Of a DNA stretch of 64,000 bases, positions 42,767 through 51,320 are shown in pieces. Positions within the stretch are counted from its first letter, which is position 1. Each line of letters starts with the position of its first letter. The stretch is from Arthrobacter sp. AL12 (lineage in GTDB: Bacteria; Actinomycetota; Actinomycetes; Actinomycetales; Micrococcaceae). Made by a program: the position numbers and the translations under genes. The notes beneath the pieces were generated by a model. That model saw only the letters and a program-made list of their open reading frames with translations. It made no database searches and was not told where the DNA came from. The stretch covers positions 78,790-142,789 of the forward strand of contig NZ_JASBQY010000006.1 in the NCBI RefSeq assembly GCF_029960645.1. The letters are read 5' to 3'.

Positions 42767-43774
42767 TTAACGGGGCTGGGGTGCCAGGTGGGGACTCAGA
42801 GCCTCGGTCTGGACGATTTTGGCGCCGGCGGCCACCATCGCGTCCGCATCGCTGGCGACAATAACGTCGTCGAAATTTCCGGCGAAGTCGCCCAGGTCCG
42901 ACCCGAGGGAGCCGACCACGGCGTAAATGCGCTTCGCGGCGGAGCGGGAGAGGATTGCCGCGACGATCTTGCCCTGGCCGGTTTGGGAATCCAGCTGGCC
43001 CTCCCCGACTACGACGGCGCTGCAGGCGGCGAGGTGCACGTCGAAGTCCAGGAGATCCAACACGTAGTCCGCGCCGGAGACCAGAGCGGCGCCGTAGCGG
43101 GCCCACATACCGCCGGAGAAGCCACCGGCAGCGCCGGTCCGGTCCAAGGTGCGCGGGTCGCGGCCCTGGTCGCGGGCAAAGACATCTGCCAGCTCCGCAA
43201 GGCGCCGGCTGAGCGCCGCCACCGTGGCCGAGTCGGCGCCTTTCTGTGGCCCGAAAACCCGGGCCGCGTCCGCGAAGCGGGTAGTCACGTCGCTGAGGAT
43301 GACCACCTCGGCCCCGTTCAGTCCGCCGCGCTCCTCGATGGCGGCGATCGCTCCGGCTCCGCCGTCGGTGGTGGCGGAGCCGCCGGCTGCCACCAGGATC
43401 CGACGGGCTCCCGACCGGGCGGCCTCGGCCATCAGCACGCCGGTGCCGTAAGTGCTGGCCGCTATCGGGTCCCGCCCCCTGCTGGAGGGGAGGTTGAGCC
43501 CGCTGGCCGCGGCAAGCTCGACGACGGCTGTGCCGTCTGCGGTCAGGCCGATCGCCGCTGTCAGCGCGTCACCCCACGGCCCGATGGTGCTGACTGTGAC
43601 CGGCGGGGCGCCGAGGCCCCGGACCATCACGTCAAAGGTGCCCTCGCCGCCGTCGGCCACCGGCAGCTCGACGGCGTTGCCGCCGGCGGAACGGATCCCG
43701 GCGGCAATGTGCCCGGAAACCTCGACGGCGGTGAAAGTCCCCTTGAAGCTGTCCGGGGCAACCAGGATCTTCAT
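42767..43774 (-). CDS. Glycerate kinase (last gene of putative deoxyribonate operon)
   Basis: 335 residues, family of GarK/GlxK kinases that phosphorylate D-glycerate. Conserved parts: [62 protein letters not shown] and VVVGEGQLDSQTGQGK. About 40-50 residues shorter than usual; much of the shortening is in the section before the RVFGPQKGA motif. The ATG at 43774 is four bases after the BKACE stop, so it is co-translated. In this operon it would capture glycerate released after BKACE cleavage. A second, longer glycerate kinase sits in the glyoxylate operon at 60768. Confidence 0.9.
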   Translation of the reverse strand: MKILVAPDSFKGTFTAVEVSGHIAAGIRSAGGNAVELPVADGGEGTFDVMVRGLGAPPVTVSTIGPWGDALTAAIGLTADGTAVVELAAASGLNLPSSRGRDPIAASTYGTGVLMAEAARSGARRILVAAGGSATTDGGAGAIAAIEERGGLNGAEVVILSDVTTRFADAARVFGPQKGADSATVAALSRRLAELADVFARDQGRDPRTLDRTGAAGGFSGGMWARYGAALVSGADYVLDLLDFDVHLAACSAVVVGEGQLDSQTGQGKIVAAILSRSAAKRIYAVVGSLGSDLGDFAGNFDDVIVASDADAMVAAGAKIVQTEALSPHLAPQPR

Positions 43775-43778
43775 CGGC

Positions 43779-44711
43779 TCAGAAGCCGACCTTGTCGCGG
43801 CCCTTGAGCTGCAGCATTTCGCGGGCCTCATCCGGGGTGGCGATCTCGAAGTTGAGGGCCTCCAAGATGGTCCGGATCCGGGTGACCTGCTGTGCGTTCG
43901 ACGTCGCCAGTTGTCCGGGTCCGATCCAAAGCGAGTCCTCCAGCCCCACCCGGACATGGGAGCCCATGGCCGCGCCGATCGTGGCCAGCGGCATCTGATT
44001 CTTACCGGCTCCGAGGATGGACCATTCGTACTCGTCGCCGAGGAGGCGGTCCGCGGTGCGGCGCATGTGCATGAGGTCCTCAGGGTGGGCGCCGATCCCG
44101 CCGAGCAGGCCGAATACCGACTGGACGAACAGCGGGCCCCTAGCCAGGCCGCGGGCGTGGAAATGCGCGAGATTGTTCAGGTGCGAGATGTCGTAGCATT
44201 CGAATTCGAAGCGGGTGCCGTTCTCATTGCCGATGCCCAGGATGGTCTCGATGTCCTGGAATGTGTTCTTGAAGACGAGGTCGCGGCTCTTTTCCAGTCC
44301 TTCCCGCTCCCAGCCGTGGGCGAACTCAGAGAATCGGTCCAGCATCGGGTAGAGGCCGAAGTTCATCGAACCCATGTTGAGGGACGCGAGCTCGGGCTTG
44401 AACAGGGCCGCGGGCTGCATGCGCTCTTCCACGGTCATGTGCGGGGAGCCGCCCGTGGTGATGTTGATGACGGCGTCGGTGTTGCGTTTGAGCTTGTCCA
44501 GGATCGGGGCGAAGTGTTCCGGGTCTTGGGAAGGCCGGCCGTCCCGGGGATCGCGGGCATGCATATGCACTATCGCGGCTCCGGCCTCGGCAGCGCCGAT
44601 GGCGGCGTCGGCGATCTCATCTGGGGACACTGGAAGGTACTTGGACATGGACGGGGTGTGGATGGCGCCGGTGACGGCGCTGGTGATGATGACTTTGCGG
44701 GCTGCAGCCAT
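43779..44711 (-). CDS. BKACE (beta-keto acid cleavage enzyme)
   Basis: 310 residues, Kce/DUF849 family. The zinc-site motif H-x-H-x-R-D is visible in IVHMHARDPRDGRPS. Other family marks are NITTGGSPHMTVEERM, ASLNMGSMNFG, FVQSVFGLLGGIGAHPEDL and HVRVGLEDSLW. BKACE enzymes use acetyl-CoA to split a beta-keto acid into acetoacetate plus a new acyl-CoA. With an SDR and glycerate kinase alongside, the likely substrate is 2-deoxy-3-ketoribonate, giving glyceryl-CoA; this is inferred from the neighbours. The start at 44711 follows AGGAG at good spacing. Confidence 0.93.
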   Translation of the reverse strand: MAAARKVIITSAVTGAIHTPSMSKYLPVSPDEIADAAIGAAEAGAAIVHMHARDPRDGRPSQDPEHFAPILDKLKRNTDAVINITTGGSPHMTVEERMQPAALFKPELASLNMGSMNFGLYPMLDRFSEFAHGWEREGLEKSRDLVFKNTFQDIETILGIGNENGTRFEFECYDISHLNNLAHFHARGLARGPLFVQSVFGLLGGIGAHPEDLMHMRRTADRLLGDEYEWSILGAGKNQMPLATIGAAMGSHVRVGLEDSLWIGPGQLATSNAQQVTRIRTILEALNFEIATPDEAREMLQLKGRDKVGF

Positions 44712-44755
44712 GGGAAGGTCTCCTAGGTTGGGGCGAATTTTCCGGGTGGGCTGGA

Positions 44756-45520
44756 TCAGTAGAGTTTCTCGGTATTGCCGTCGACGGCCAGGGCCTGGCC
44801 GTTGACGTTGCGGGCCATGTCGCTTGCGGCGAAGGCGGCCATGTTGGCGATGTCCTCGGCTTCGATCAGCCGCCCCAGCGAGGACTGGTTGTGGTAGAGG
44901 TCGGAGACCTGGTCCGCCGGGAGATCCAGCATCTGGGCCTTGGCTGCGATGACGGCGTCGATCCGGGGGCCGTTGACCGCGCCGGGGCAGATGGCGTTGA
45001 CCCGGATCCGGTCGGGGCCGAGCTCGATCGCGAGGGTCTTGGTCAGACCGATGACGGCCCACTTCGACGCCGAATAGGCGCTGCGGCCTGCCATGCCCAG
45101 CCGGCCGGCAGCGGAGGAGAGGTTCACGATCGAGGCTTCCCGGCCCCGCCGCAGCATCGGCAGGGCGTGCTTGATGCAGAAGAACTGGCCGTGGATGTTG
45201 ACGTCGAAGGTGGCTTTCCATGCGGCCGTGTCCAGCGATTCGAGGGGACCGGTGGGCCCTGCGATGCCGGCGTTGTTGACGAGGATGTCCAGGCCGCCCA
45301 GTTCAGACTGGACCAGGGCCATGATTGCTCGAACCTGGTCCTCGTCGGAGACATCGCTGACGGCGGCGGCGAGGCCGTTGACACGGGCCTTCTCGACGGC
45401 GTCGGGGTCAATATCCGTGACGAAGACGGCGGCGCCGAGCTCCTGGAACTTGGTGGCGATGGCCAGGCCGATGCCGTTGGCACCGGCGGTGACGAGCACC
45501 CTTTTTGAGCTGAAATCCAT
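44756..45520 (-). CDS. SDR-family NAD(P)-dependent oxidoreductase
   Basis: 254 residues. Cofactor motif VTAGANGIGLAIATKF, NNAG in LDILVNNAGIAG, catalytic Ser in VNLSSAAGRLG and Y-x-x-x-K in YSASKWAVIGL. The C-terminal MARNVNGQALAVDGNTE fits sugar-acid or polyol dehydrogenases. An Asp at the end of strand 2 (VTDIDPDAV) favours NAD+. In this operon it would oxidise a hydroxy acid to the beta-keto acid for BKACE, for instance 2-deoxyribonate to its 3-keto form. Confidence 0.92.
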   Translation of the reverse strand: MDFSSKRVLVTAGANGIGLAIATKFQELGAAVFVTDIDPDAVEKARVNGLAAAVSDVSDEDQVRAIMALVQSELGGLDILVNNAGIAGPTGPLESLDTAAWKATFDVNIHGQFFCIKHALPMLRRGREASIVNLSSAAGRLGMAGRSAYSASKWAVIGLTKTLAIELGPDRIRVNAICPGAVNGPRIDAVIAAKAQMLDLPADQVSDLYHNQSSLGRLIEAEDIANMAAFAASDMARNVNGQALAVDGNTEKLY

Positions 45521-45622
45521 GACGTTTCCTTGCGTTTTGTGGAGCGGTGGACAAGCCTGCTGACGCCCGCGGGGGCGCGTCGGCAGGATCGTCGGTGCGG
45601 AGTGGCTTGGCGGGACGGTTGA

Positions 45623-46945
45623 TTAGTGGGCGGCGGGGGCCAGCTGGGGCTTTTCGGTGCCGCGCTTGAGCATGAGCGAAAGCAGGGCACCGATGATGCA
45701 CATGCCTACGATGAACCAGAGCCCGGAGAGCTTGGAGCCGGTGGCGTCCTGCATCAGTCCCATGACGTAGGGTCCGAGGAAGCCGCCGGTGAGGCCGATG
45801 GTGTTGACGAAGGCGATGCCGCCAGCGAGGGCGGCGCCGGTGAGCCGGGTGGCCGGGTAGGTGAAGAGGATCGGCTGCAGGGCGAAGAAGTTGAACGCGG
45901 CGAGGCAGAAGCCGATCATGCCAAGCACGGGGCCGCCGACTGCACCGAGGGCGAATCCGGCGACGATGCCGATCATCGTCCCGGTGACAAGCAGGCGGGA
46001 ACGGCGGCCGTCGGTGGCGAATCGGGGGATCAGCAGGGCTCCGGCGGCGGAGAAGATCCACGGAATGGCCGTCAGCAGACCGATCTGCAGCGGGTTGAGC
46101 TTGCCGTAGGTGCCGATGATGGAGGGGAGGAAGTAGGACAGGGCGTAGACGGCGATCTGGTGGGTGAAGTAGATACCGACCACCAGGAGGATTTGCTTGT
46201 CCTTGAGGACGTCGCGGAGGCGGTGGTTGCCGGATGCTTCGGCGCCGGCCTTTTCCTCGGCGGCGATGCGGGATTCGAGGTCGGTGGCTTCTTCAGGGGT
46301 GAGGAACGTTGCCTGGGTGGGGCGGTCCGGGAGCTTCTTCCAGACCACGTAGGCCAGGAGGCAGGCGGGCAGGCCTTCGATGATGAACATCCACTGCCAG
46401 CCGTAAAGCCCACCAAATCCGTCGAAGGAAGTCAGGAGCAGGCCGCCGAGCGGGGCGCCGATGATGTTGGCAATGGAAACGCCGAGCAGGAACATTCCGT
46501 TCGCTTTGGCCCGGTCCTTCACGACGAACCACTGGGTTAGGAAGTACATCACGCCGGGGAAGAGCCCCGCCTCGGCGATGCCGAGCAACATCCGCATGAT
46601 GTAGAAGGACCACTCGCCCTGCACGAAGGCCATGCCGGCGGAGATGATGCCCCACGTGATCATGATACGCATGATCCAGAAACGCGCGCCCACCTTGTGC
46701 ATGATCAGGTTGGACGGTATTTCGGAGAGGGCATAGGTCAGGAAGAACAGCCCGGCGCCGATGCCGTAGGCAGTGGCGGAGATGCCCAGGTCGATCTCCA
46801 GCCGGTCCTTGGCCATGCCGATGTTGGTGCGGTCCAGGAACGCCATGATGTAGGCGCCGATGAGGAGTGGCATGACTCTGCGGAGGATCACACCGTTGAT
46901 TTCCTTTGGTGTGCGCATCTTCGTTGGTGCGGATACAACTGACAT
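45623..46945 (-). CDS. MFS transporter, anion:cation symporter (ACS) type
   Basis: 440 residues, twelve helices. The opening RRVMPLLIGAYIMAFLDRTN and NIGMAKDRLEIDLGIS are hallmarks of the ACS branch, which imports organic acids such as galactarate, glucarate, tartrate or phthalate. The motif WFVVKDRAKANGMFLLGV is also typical. Its place between the LacI regulator and the catabolic enzymes makes it the likely importer of the operon's substrate. The start follows AAGGACGAAG. Confidence 0.93.
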   Translation of the reverse strand: MSVVSAPTKMRTPKEINGVILRRVMPLLIGAYIMAFLDRTNIGMAKDRLEIDLGISATAYGIGAGLFFLTYALSEIPSNLIMHKVGARFWIMRIMITWGIISAGMAFVQGEWSFYIMRMLLGIAEAGLFPGVMYFLTQWFVVKDRAKANGMFLLGVSIANIIGAPLGGLLLTSFDGFGGLYGWQWMFIIEGLPACLLAYVVWKKLPDRPTQATFLTPEEATDLESRIAAEEKAGAEASGNHRLRDVLKDKQILLVVGIYFTHQIAVYALSYFLPSIIGTYGKLNPLQIGLLTAIPWIFSAAGALLIPRFATDGRRSRLLVTGTMIGIVAGFALGAVGGPVLGMIGFCLAAFNFFALQPILFTYPATRLTGAALAGGIAFVNTIGLTGGFLGPYVMGLMQDATGSKLSGLWFIVGMCIIGALLSLMLKRGTEKPQLAPAAH

Positions 46946-47058
46946 GGGTCTTCGTCCTTGAATTGGGGGTCATGGCAAGTGGATGGGCGGTTCGGGCAGC
47001 CCGGAGGGCAGCAGGGCAAGAGCCAGGGTGGCTGGCCGGAGGTGTGGTGTTGGCGGAG

Positions 47059-48117
47059 CTAGCGGGAGGGTGGGGTGCAGCCGCAGGTCCGCCCGATATG
47101 CAGGCGGTGCGGGCACACCTTGGAGGAATAACCAGCTGAGGGAGCTTCGATGCGTTTGAGCAGCATGGCGAAGGCCTCGTGGGCCATTTCCTGCTGCGGC
47201 TGGACAATGCTGGTCAGGTTGATGAGTCCGGAACGGCTGTGTGGCAGGCCGTCGCAACCGGCGACGGCGACGTCCCCGGGAATACGGAGTCCACGGGCCA
47301 GGGCGTACTCCATGACACCAATGGCCAGCTCATCGCTCCCGCACACGACGGCCTGCGGCGGTGTTCCCCCAGAGAACAGACGCTCCGCCGCAAGCCGGCC
47401 GCCTTCGTTGTTGACCCGTGTGCTGATCTTGCGGTCGCCGCTGATAGTGATGCCGGCGGCAGCGGCGGTGCGGACGAACGCCTGTTCGCGGGCCAGCGAG
47501 GCGGTCGAGAACCGTGGGCCGATGACGGTGGCTATCTCGGTGAAACCATGACTCAGCATGTGCTGCATCAGCATCGTTGCGGCGGCATCGTCGTCGATCC
47601 CGACAAAATCGGAATCGAGGAAGTCAGCGCGCCGCGAGAGGCAGACATAGGGAATCCGGGCTGCTCGCAGGGTACGGAGCGCGGTGGCGTCGTCCCGGAG
47701 TGACGCGGCCAGGATGATGCCGTCCACGTTGCGCGTCGCGAGGGTCGATGTGACCTGGGCGAGCACATCCGGATCGTCCTGGGTGGTAGCGACGAACACT
47801 TCGTAGCCGGACTCGGCTGCAGCGGAAATGACACCCTGGGCCCACCTCGGAAACATGGGGTTGATGATGTTCGGCAGGATCAGGCCGATCACCCGGGTCC
47901 GCTGAACATCGGTGGACTGTGAGGACTTGCGGGGCCTGAAGCCCAACTCGTTGGCCACATGGTTGATGTGGCGGCGGGTTTCCGGCGAGACGCCACCCTT
48001 GCCGTTCAGGACATACGACACCGTCGCCTGGGAAACGCCGGCGGCGCGGGCCACAGCAGCGGCGGACACCGGCGGTGCGGGTCGGTTTGTGGCGACGCTT
48101 GTGGCGTGGTCCTGCAT
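47059..48117 (-). CDS. LacI-family transcriptional regulator
   Basis: 352 residues. The DNA-binding domain reads VSAAAVARAAGVSQATVSYVL and GVSPETRRHINHVANELGF. The effector domain is periplasmic-binding-protein-like (VIGLILPNIINPMFPRW, then DGIILAASLRDDATAL). The ending RLHIGRTCGCTPPSR has a Cys pair not usual for LacI. The ATG at 48117 follows AAGGAGGGCGGG. It is first in line of a same-strand cluster, 114 bases before the MFS gene, and likely represses the operon until its sugar-acid ligand appears. Confidence 0.94.
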   Translation of the reverse strand: MQDHATSVATNRPAPPVSAAAVARAAGVSQATVSYVLNGKGGVSPETRRHINHVANELGFRPRKSSQSTDVQRTRVIGLILPNIINPMFPRWAQGVISAAAESGYEVFVATTQDDPDVLAQVTSTLATRNVDGIILAASLRDDATALRTLRAARIPYVCLSRRADFLDSDFVGIDDDAAATMLMQHMLSHGFTEIATVIGPRFSTASLAREQAFVRTAAAAGITISGDRKISTRVNNEGGRLAAERLFSGGTPPQAVVCGSDELAIGVMEYALARGLRIPGDVAVAGCDGLPHSRSGLINLTSIVQPQQEMAHEAFAMLLKRIEAPSAGYSSKVCPHRLHIGRTCGCTPPSR

Positions 48118-48184
48118 GTCCCGCCCTCCTTCCAAGTCGTTCGCTGCCTCTGTGACCTCAGTTACACTAGGGATCCTCTTGAGT

Positions 48185-48200
48185 GTTAAGCAACGTTAAG
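48185..48200 (-). promoter_or_regulatory. Candidate LacI operator and promoter of the catabolic cluster
   Basis: Minus strand CTTAACGTTGCTTAAC carries the ACGTT core and TTAA flanks common in LacI-family operators. It overlaps a possible -35 (TTGCTT) spaced 18 bases from TAGTGT. Position is about 70 bases before the regulator's ATG. Confidence 0.45.
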
Positions 48201-48231
48201 TGATTAGCCGACTTTCTCCCGAATGGACTGC

Positions 48232-48415
48232 GGGCATGCCCACTCCTTCGGGCTGCCCGGGTGAGGGCATGCCAGGCTTGGGCCACTCGTCCACTCTGGG
48301 CAGGGGACATGTCCGTTCGCCCGCACCTGCCCTTGGGGACATGTCCAGCCTTGGGCCCGGGGAATGGGCATATTGGGACTGTGTCCAGCGGCCCGCGCGC
48401 ACGGAGGGCATGTCC
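48232..48415. repeat. Cluster of six CATG-centred decamer palindromes upstream of clpB
   Basis: GGGCATGCCC (48232), GGGCATGCCA (48265), GGACATGTCC (48305), GGACATGTCC (48337), GGACTGTGTCC (48376) and GGGCATGTCC (48406) recur every 29-40 bases between the LacI and clpB genes. Flanking text also repeats (CCAGGCTTGGGCC and CCAGCCTTGGGCC). This fills most of a 444-base gene-free stretch. It reads as a degraded tandem repeat or a multi-site protein-binding array; nothing coding is seen. Confidence 0.75.
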
Positions 48416-48506
48416 CCCGGGCGCGGCGGGTGGGCGCGCGGGGACTCCGGCCCTAGACAGCAGTTTCGCCGTCGGCAAACATGAATCCAAATGGACCCTG
48501 CGCAAA

Positions 48507-48527
48507 GTTGAGCGGAGTAGACTCAAC
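48507..48527. promoter_or_regulatory. HAIR-like HspR operator of clpB
   Basis: GTTGAGC-N7-ACTCAAC matches the HspR-associated inverted repeat (CTTGAGT-N7-ACTCAAG) with exact N7 spacing and the TTGAG/CTCAA core intact. It lies 35 bases before the clpB TTG start. hspR itself is at 528-950. Heat-shock control of clpB by HspR is established in Streptomyces and Mycobacterium. Confidence 0.88.
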
Positions 48528-48561
48528 TTTAATATCTGCATGTTCCCGGAAGGAGCTCTCT

Positions 48562-51231
48562 TTGGACGCCAAATTCACCACCAAGAGCCAGGAGGCTCTT
48601 GCGGCAGCCGCCATGAACGCCTCGACGGCGGGCAACCCGCAGCTTGAGCCCGCCCATCTGCTCAAGGCGCTCATGGACCAGCGCGAGGGTGTGGCCGTGG
48701 CGCTCCTCCGCGCCACCGGCACGGACCCGGATTCCGTCAGCGTCCAGGCCAGCACCGCGATCAAGGCCCTGCCGTCCACCTCCGGCAGCTCGGTGCAGCA
48801 GCCGCAGCTGTCCCGCGCCGCTTTGCAGGCCATCAAGAACGCCCAGAACGAGGCCGGGCGGCTCGGCGACACCTTCGTCTCCACCGAGCATCTGCTGCTG
48901 GGGCTCGCGTCCGGAAGTGACGCGGTCGGCAAGCTGATGCGCGACGCCGGCGCCTCCCACGAGGCCCTGCTCGCGGCCCTCCCGGGTGTCCGCGGCGACC
49001 GCAAGGTGGACACTGCCGACCCCGAAAACACCTTCCAGGCCCTGGAGAAGTACGGCACCGACCTCACAGCGATTGCCCGCTCCGGCAAGCTGGATCCGGT
49101 GATCGGCCGCGACGCCGAGATCCGCCGCATCATCCAGGTGCTGAGCCGCCGGACCAAGAACAACCCCGTCATCATCGGCGAACCGGGCGTCGGCAAGACC
49201 GCCGTCGTCGAAGGCCTGGCCCAGCGGATCGTGGCCGGCGACGTGCCCGAAAGCCTGCGCGGCAAGACCCTCATCGCACTGGACCTCGCGTCGATGGTGG
49301 CCGGCGCGAAGTACCGCGGCGAATTCGAGGAGCGGCTCAAGGCCGTCCTGGAGGAAATCAAGAGCTCCGAGGGCCAGATCGTCACCTTCATCGACGAGAT
49401 CCACACCGTAGTGGGCGCCGGCGCCACCGGGGACAGCTCCATGGACGCCGGGAACATGCTCAAGCCCATGCTGGCCCGCGGCGAACTGCGCCTCATCGGC
49501 GCCACCACGCTGGACGAGTACCGCGAAAACATCGAGAAGGACGCCGCGCTGGAACGCCGCTTCCAGCAGGTCTTCGTCGGCGAGCCGAGCGTGGAGGACA
49601 CCATCGGCATCCTGCGCGGACTCAAGGAGCGCTACGAGGCGCACCACAAGGTCGCCATCGCCGACTCCGCCCTCGTCGCCGCCGCCACCCTTTCCAACCG
49701 CTACATCTCCGGCCGCCAGCTCCCGGACAAGGCGATCGACCTCGTCGATGAGGCCGCGTCCCGGCTGCGGATGGAAATCGATTCCGCCCCGGAGGAGATC
49801 GACCAGCTGCGCCGTTCCGTGGACCGGCTGACCATGGAGGAACTGGCCCTGGCCAACGAGACCGACCCCGCGTCGGTGGAGCGGATGGCCGCGATCCAGG
49901 CGGACATGGCGGATAAGAAAGAAGAACTCGCCGGGCTCAACGCCCGCTGGGAGGCCGAGAAGGCGGGCCTGAACCGCGTCGGCGACCTCAAGGCGCGGAT
50001 CGACGAACTGCGCTCCGCCGCCGAGAAATTCCAGCGCGAGGGCGACCTCGAGGCCGCCTCCCGGATCCTGTACGGCGAGCTTCCCGCCCTGGAGCGGGAA
50101 CTGAACGAAGCCGCCGAGGCGGAGTCGGCCCGGGTGGCCGGCGGCGGGGCCAAGCAGGAACTCATGGTGGCCGAGGAGGTCACCGCCGACGACATCGCCG
50201 AGGTGATTTCCGCCTGGACCGGCATCCCCGCCGGCCGCATGCTGCAGGGCGAGAGCCAGAAGCTGCTGGAGATGGAGCACATGCTAGGCCAGCGGCTCAT
50301 CGGCCAGACCAAGGCCGTCACGGCGGTTTCCGACGCCGTCCGCCGCGCCCGGGCCGGGATCAGCGACCCCAACCGGCCCACCGGCTCCTTCCTGTTCCTT
50401 GGCCCCACGGGTGTCGGCAAGACCGAGCTGGCGAAGGCCCTGGCCGACTTCCTGTTCGACGACGAACGCGCCATGGTGCGGATCGACATGTCCGAATACT
50501 CCGAGAAGCACTCCGTGGCCCGGCTCGTCGGGGCGCCCCCCGGTTATGTGGGCTACGAGGAAGGCGGCCAGCTCACCGAGGCCGTCCGCCGCCGCCCGTA
50601 CTCCGTGCTGCTGCTGGACGAGGTGGAGAAGGCCCACCCCGAGGTCTTCGATATCCTCCTGCAGGTGCTCGACGACGGCCGGCTCACCGACGGCCAGGGC
50701 CGCACCGTGGACTTCCGCAATGTGATCCTGGTGCTCACGTCCAACCTCGGCAGCCAGTTCCTGGTCGACCCGGCCCTGGACGCCGACGCCAAGCGCCGGG
50801 CCGTCATGGCCACCGTGCACGCCTCCTTCAAGCCGGAGTTCCTGAACCGGCTCGATGAGGTGGTGCTGTTCGACCCGCTGAGCGTCGAGGAGCTGTCCCG
50901 GATCGTGGAACTGCAGGTCAAGGAACTGGGCGAACGCCTCAAGGGCCGCCGGCTCAACCTGGAAGTCACCGAGGGTGCCCGCGCCTGGCTCGCGGTGACC
51001 GGCTTCGACCCGGCCTACGGCGCGCGGCCGCTGCGCCGCCTGGTCCAGCGCGAAATCGGCGACCGGCTGGCCAAAGCCATCTTGGCCGGCGACATCATGG
51101 ACGGCGACACAGTGCTGGTGGACACCGCACCGGACCTCACGGAGCTGACGCTGGGCGGCGTCGAGGCTTCGGACCGGCCCGACGGCGGCGCCTCCACCGG
51201 CAGCGGGCTCTCCGTCCGCCGCAAGGACTAA
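48562..51231 (+). CDS. clpB: ClpB disaggregase chaperone
   Basis: 889-residue Hsp100 ATPase that, with DnaK, pulls proteins out of aggregates. The start is a TTG giving the family's [13 protein letters not shown], preceded by GGAAGGAG; an ATG at 48481 lies upstream of the HAIR operator and is rejected. Clp N-domain: about 1-145. First AAA+: Walker [16 protein letters not shown], Walker [13 protein letters not shown]. Middle coiled-coil domain: about 400-520. Second AAA+: [14 protein letters not shown] and [13 protein letters not shown]. The C-terminal tail is Gly/Ser/Asp-rich. It is followed by a perfect hairpin terminator. Confidence 0.97.
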   Translation: MDAKFTTKSQEALAAAAMNASTAGNPQLEPAHLLKALMDQREGVAVALLRATGTDPDSVSVQASTAIKALPSTSGSSVQQPQLSRAALQAIKNAQNEAGRLGDTFVSTEHLLLGLASGSDAVGKLMRDAGASHEALLAALPGVRGDRKVDTADPENTFQALEKYGTDLTAIARSGKLDPVIGRDAEIRRIIQVLSRRTKNNPVIIGEPGVGKTAVVEGLAQRIVAGDVPESLRGKTLIALDLASMVAGAKYRGEFEERLKAVLEEIKSSEGQIVTFIDEIHTVVGAGATGDSSMDAGNMLKPMLARGELRLIGATTLDEYRENIEKDAALERRFQQVFVGEPSVEDTIGILRGLKERYEAHHKVAIADSALVAAATLSNRYISGRQLPDKAIDLVDEAASRLRMEIDSAPEEIDQLRRSVDRLTMEELALANETDPASVERMAAIQADMADKKEELAGLNARWEAEKAGLNRVGDLKARIDELRSAAEKFQREGDLEAASRILYGELPALERELNEAAEAESARVAGGGAKQELMVAEEVTADDIAEVISAWTGIPAGRMLQGESQKLLEMEHMLGQRLIGQTKAVTAVSDAVRRARAGISDPNRPTGSFLFLGPTGVGKTELAKALADFLFDDERAMVRIDMSEYSEKHSVARLVGAPPGYVGYEEGGQLTEAVRRRPYSVLLLDEVEKAHPEVFDILLQVLDDGRLTDGQGRTVDFRNVILVLTSNLGSQFLVDPALDADAKRRAVMATVHASFKPEFLNRLDEVVLFDPLSVEELSRIVELQVKELGERLKGRRLNLEVTEGARAWLAVTGFDPAYGARPLRRLVQREIGDRLAKAILAGDIMDGDTVLVDTAPDLTELTLGGVEASDRPDGGASTGSGLSVRRKD

Positions 51232-51245
51232 CGCGGCATAAACAG

Positions 51246-51281
51246 GACCTGCCAGCCGGAGCGTGCTCCGGCTGGCAGGTC
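51246..51281. terminator. Terminator after clpB
   Basis: GACCTGCCAGCCGGAGC and GCTCCGGCTGGCAGGTC form a perfect 17-base-pair stem with a two-base centre, followed by CTCTTGTG. It starts 14 bases after the clpB stop and can also serve the convergent gene ending at 51321. Confidence 0.88.
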
Positions 51282-51320
51282 TCTTGTGCAGAACCCCGGG
51301 GAGGGGCCGGCGGGACCCCT

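Noticed and set aside
39350..48117. Functional link between the molybdate importer and the deoxyribonate-type operon
   Set aside because: A molybdenum deoxyribose dehydrogenase could connect them, but none is in the window and adjacency alone is weak evidence.
48232..48415. CATG decamers read as p53-like sites
   Set aside because: The match to RRRCWWGYYY is coincidental in a bacterium; only the repetition itself is reported.
48481..48561. Upstream ATG start for clpB
   Set aside because: It would put the HAIR operator inside the gene and add residues absent from ClpB; the TTG at 48562 has a strong ribosome site and gives the family N-terminus.
48529..50280. 583-codon open frame on the minus strand
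   Set aside because: Complement of clpB; coding evidence for clpB is overwhelming.
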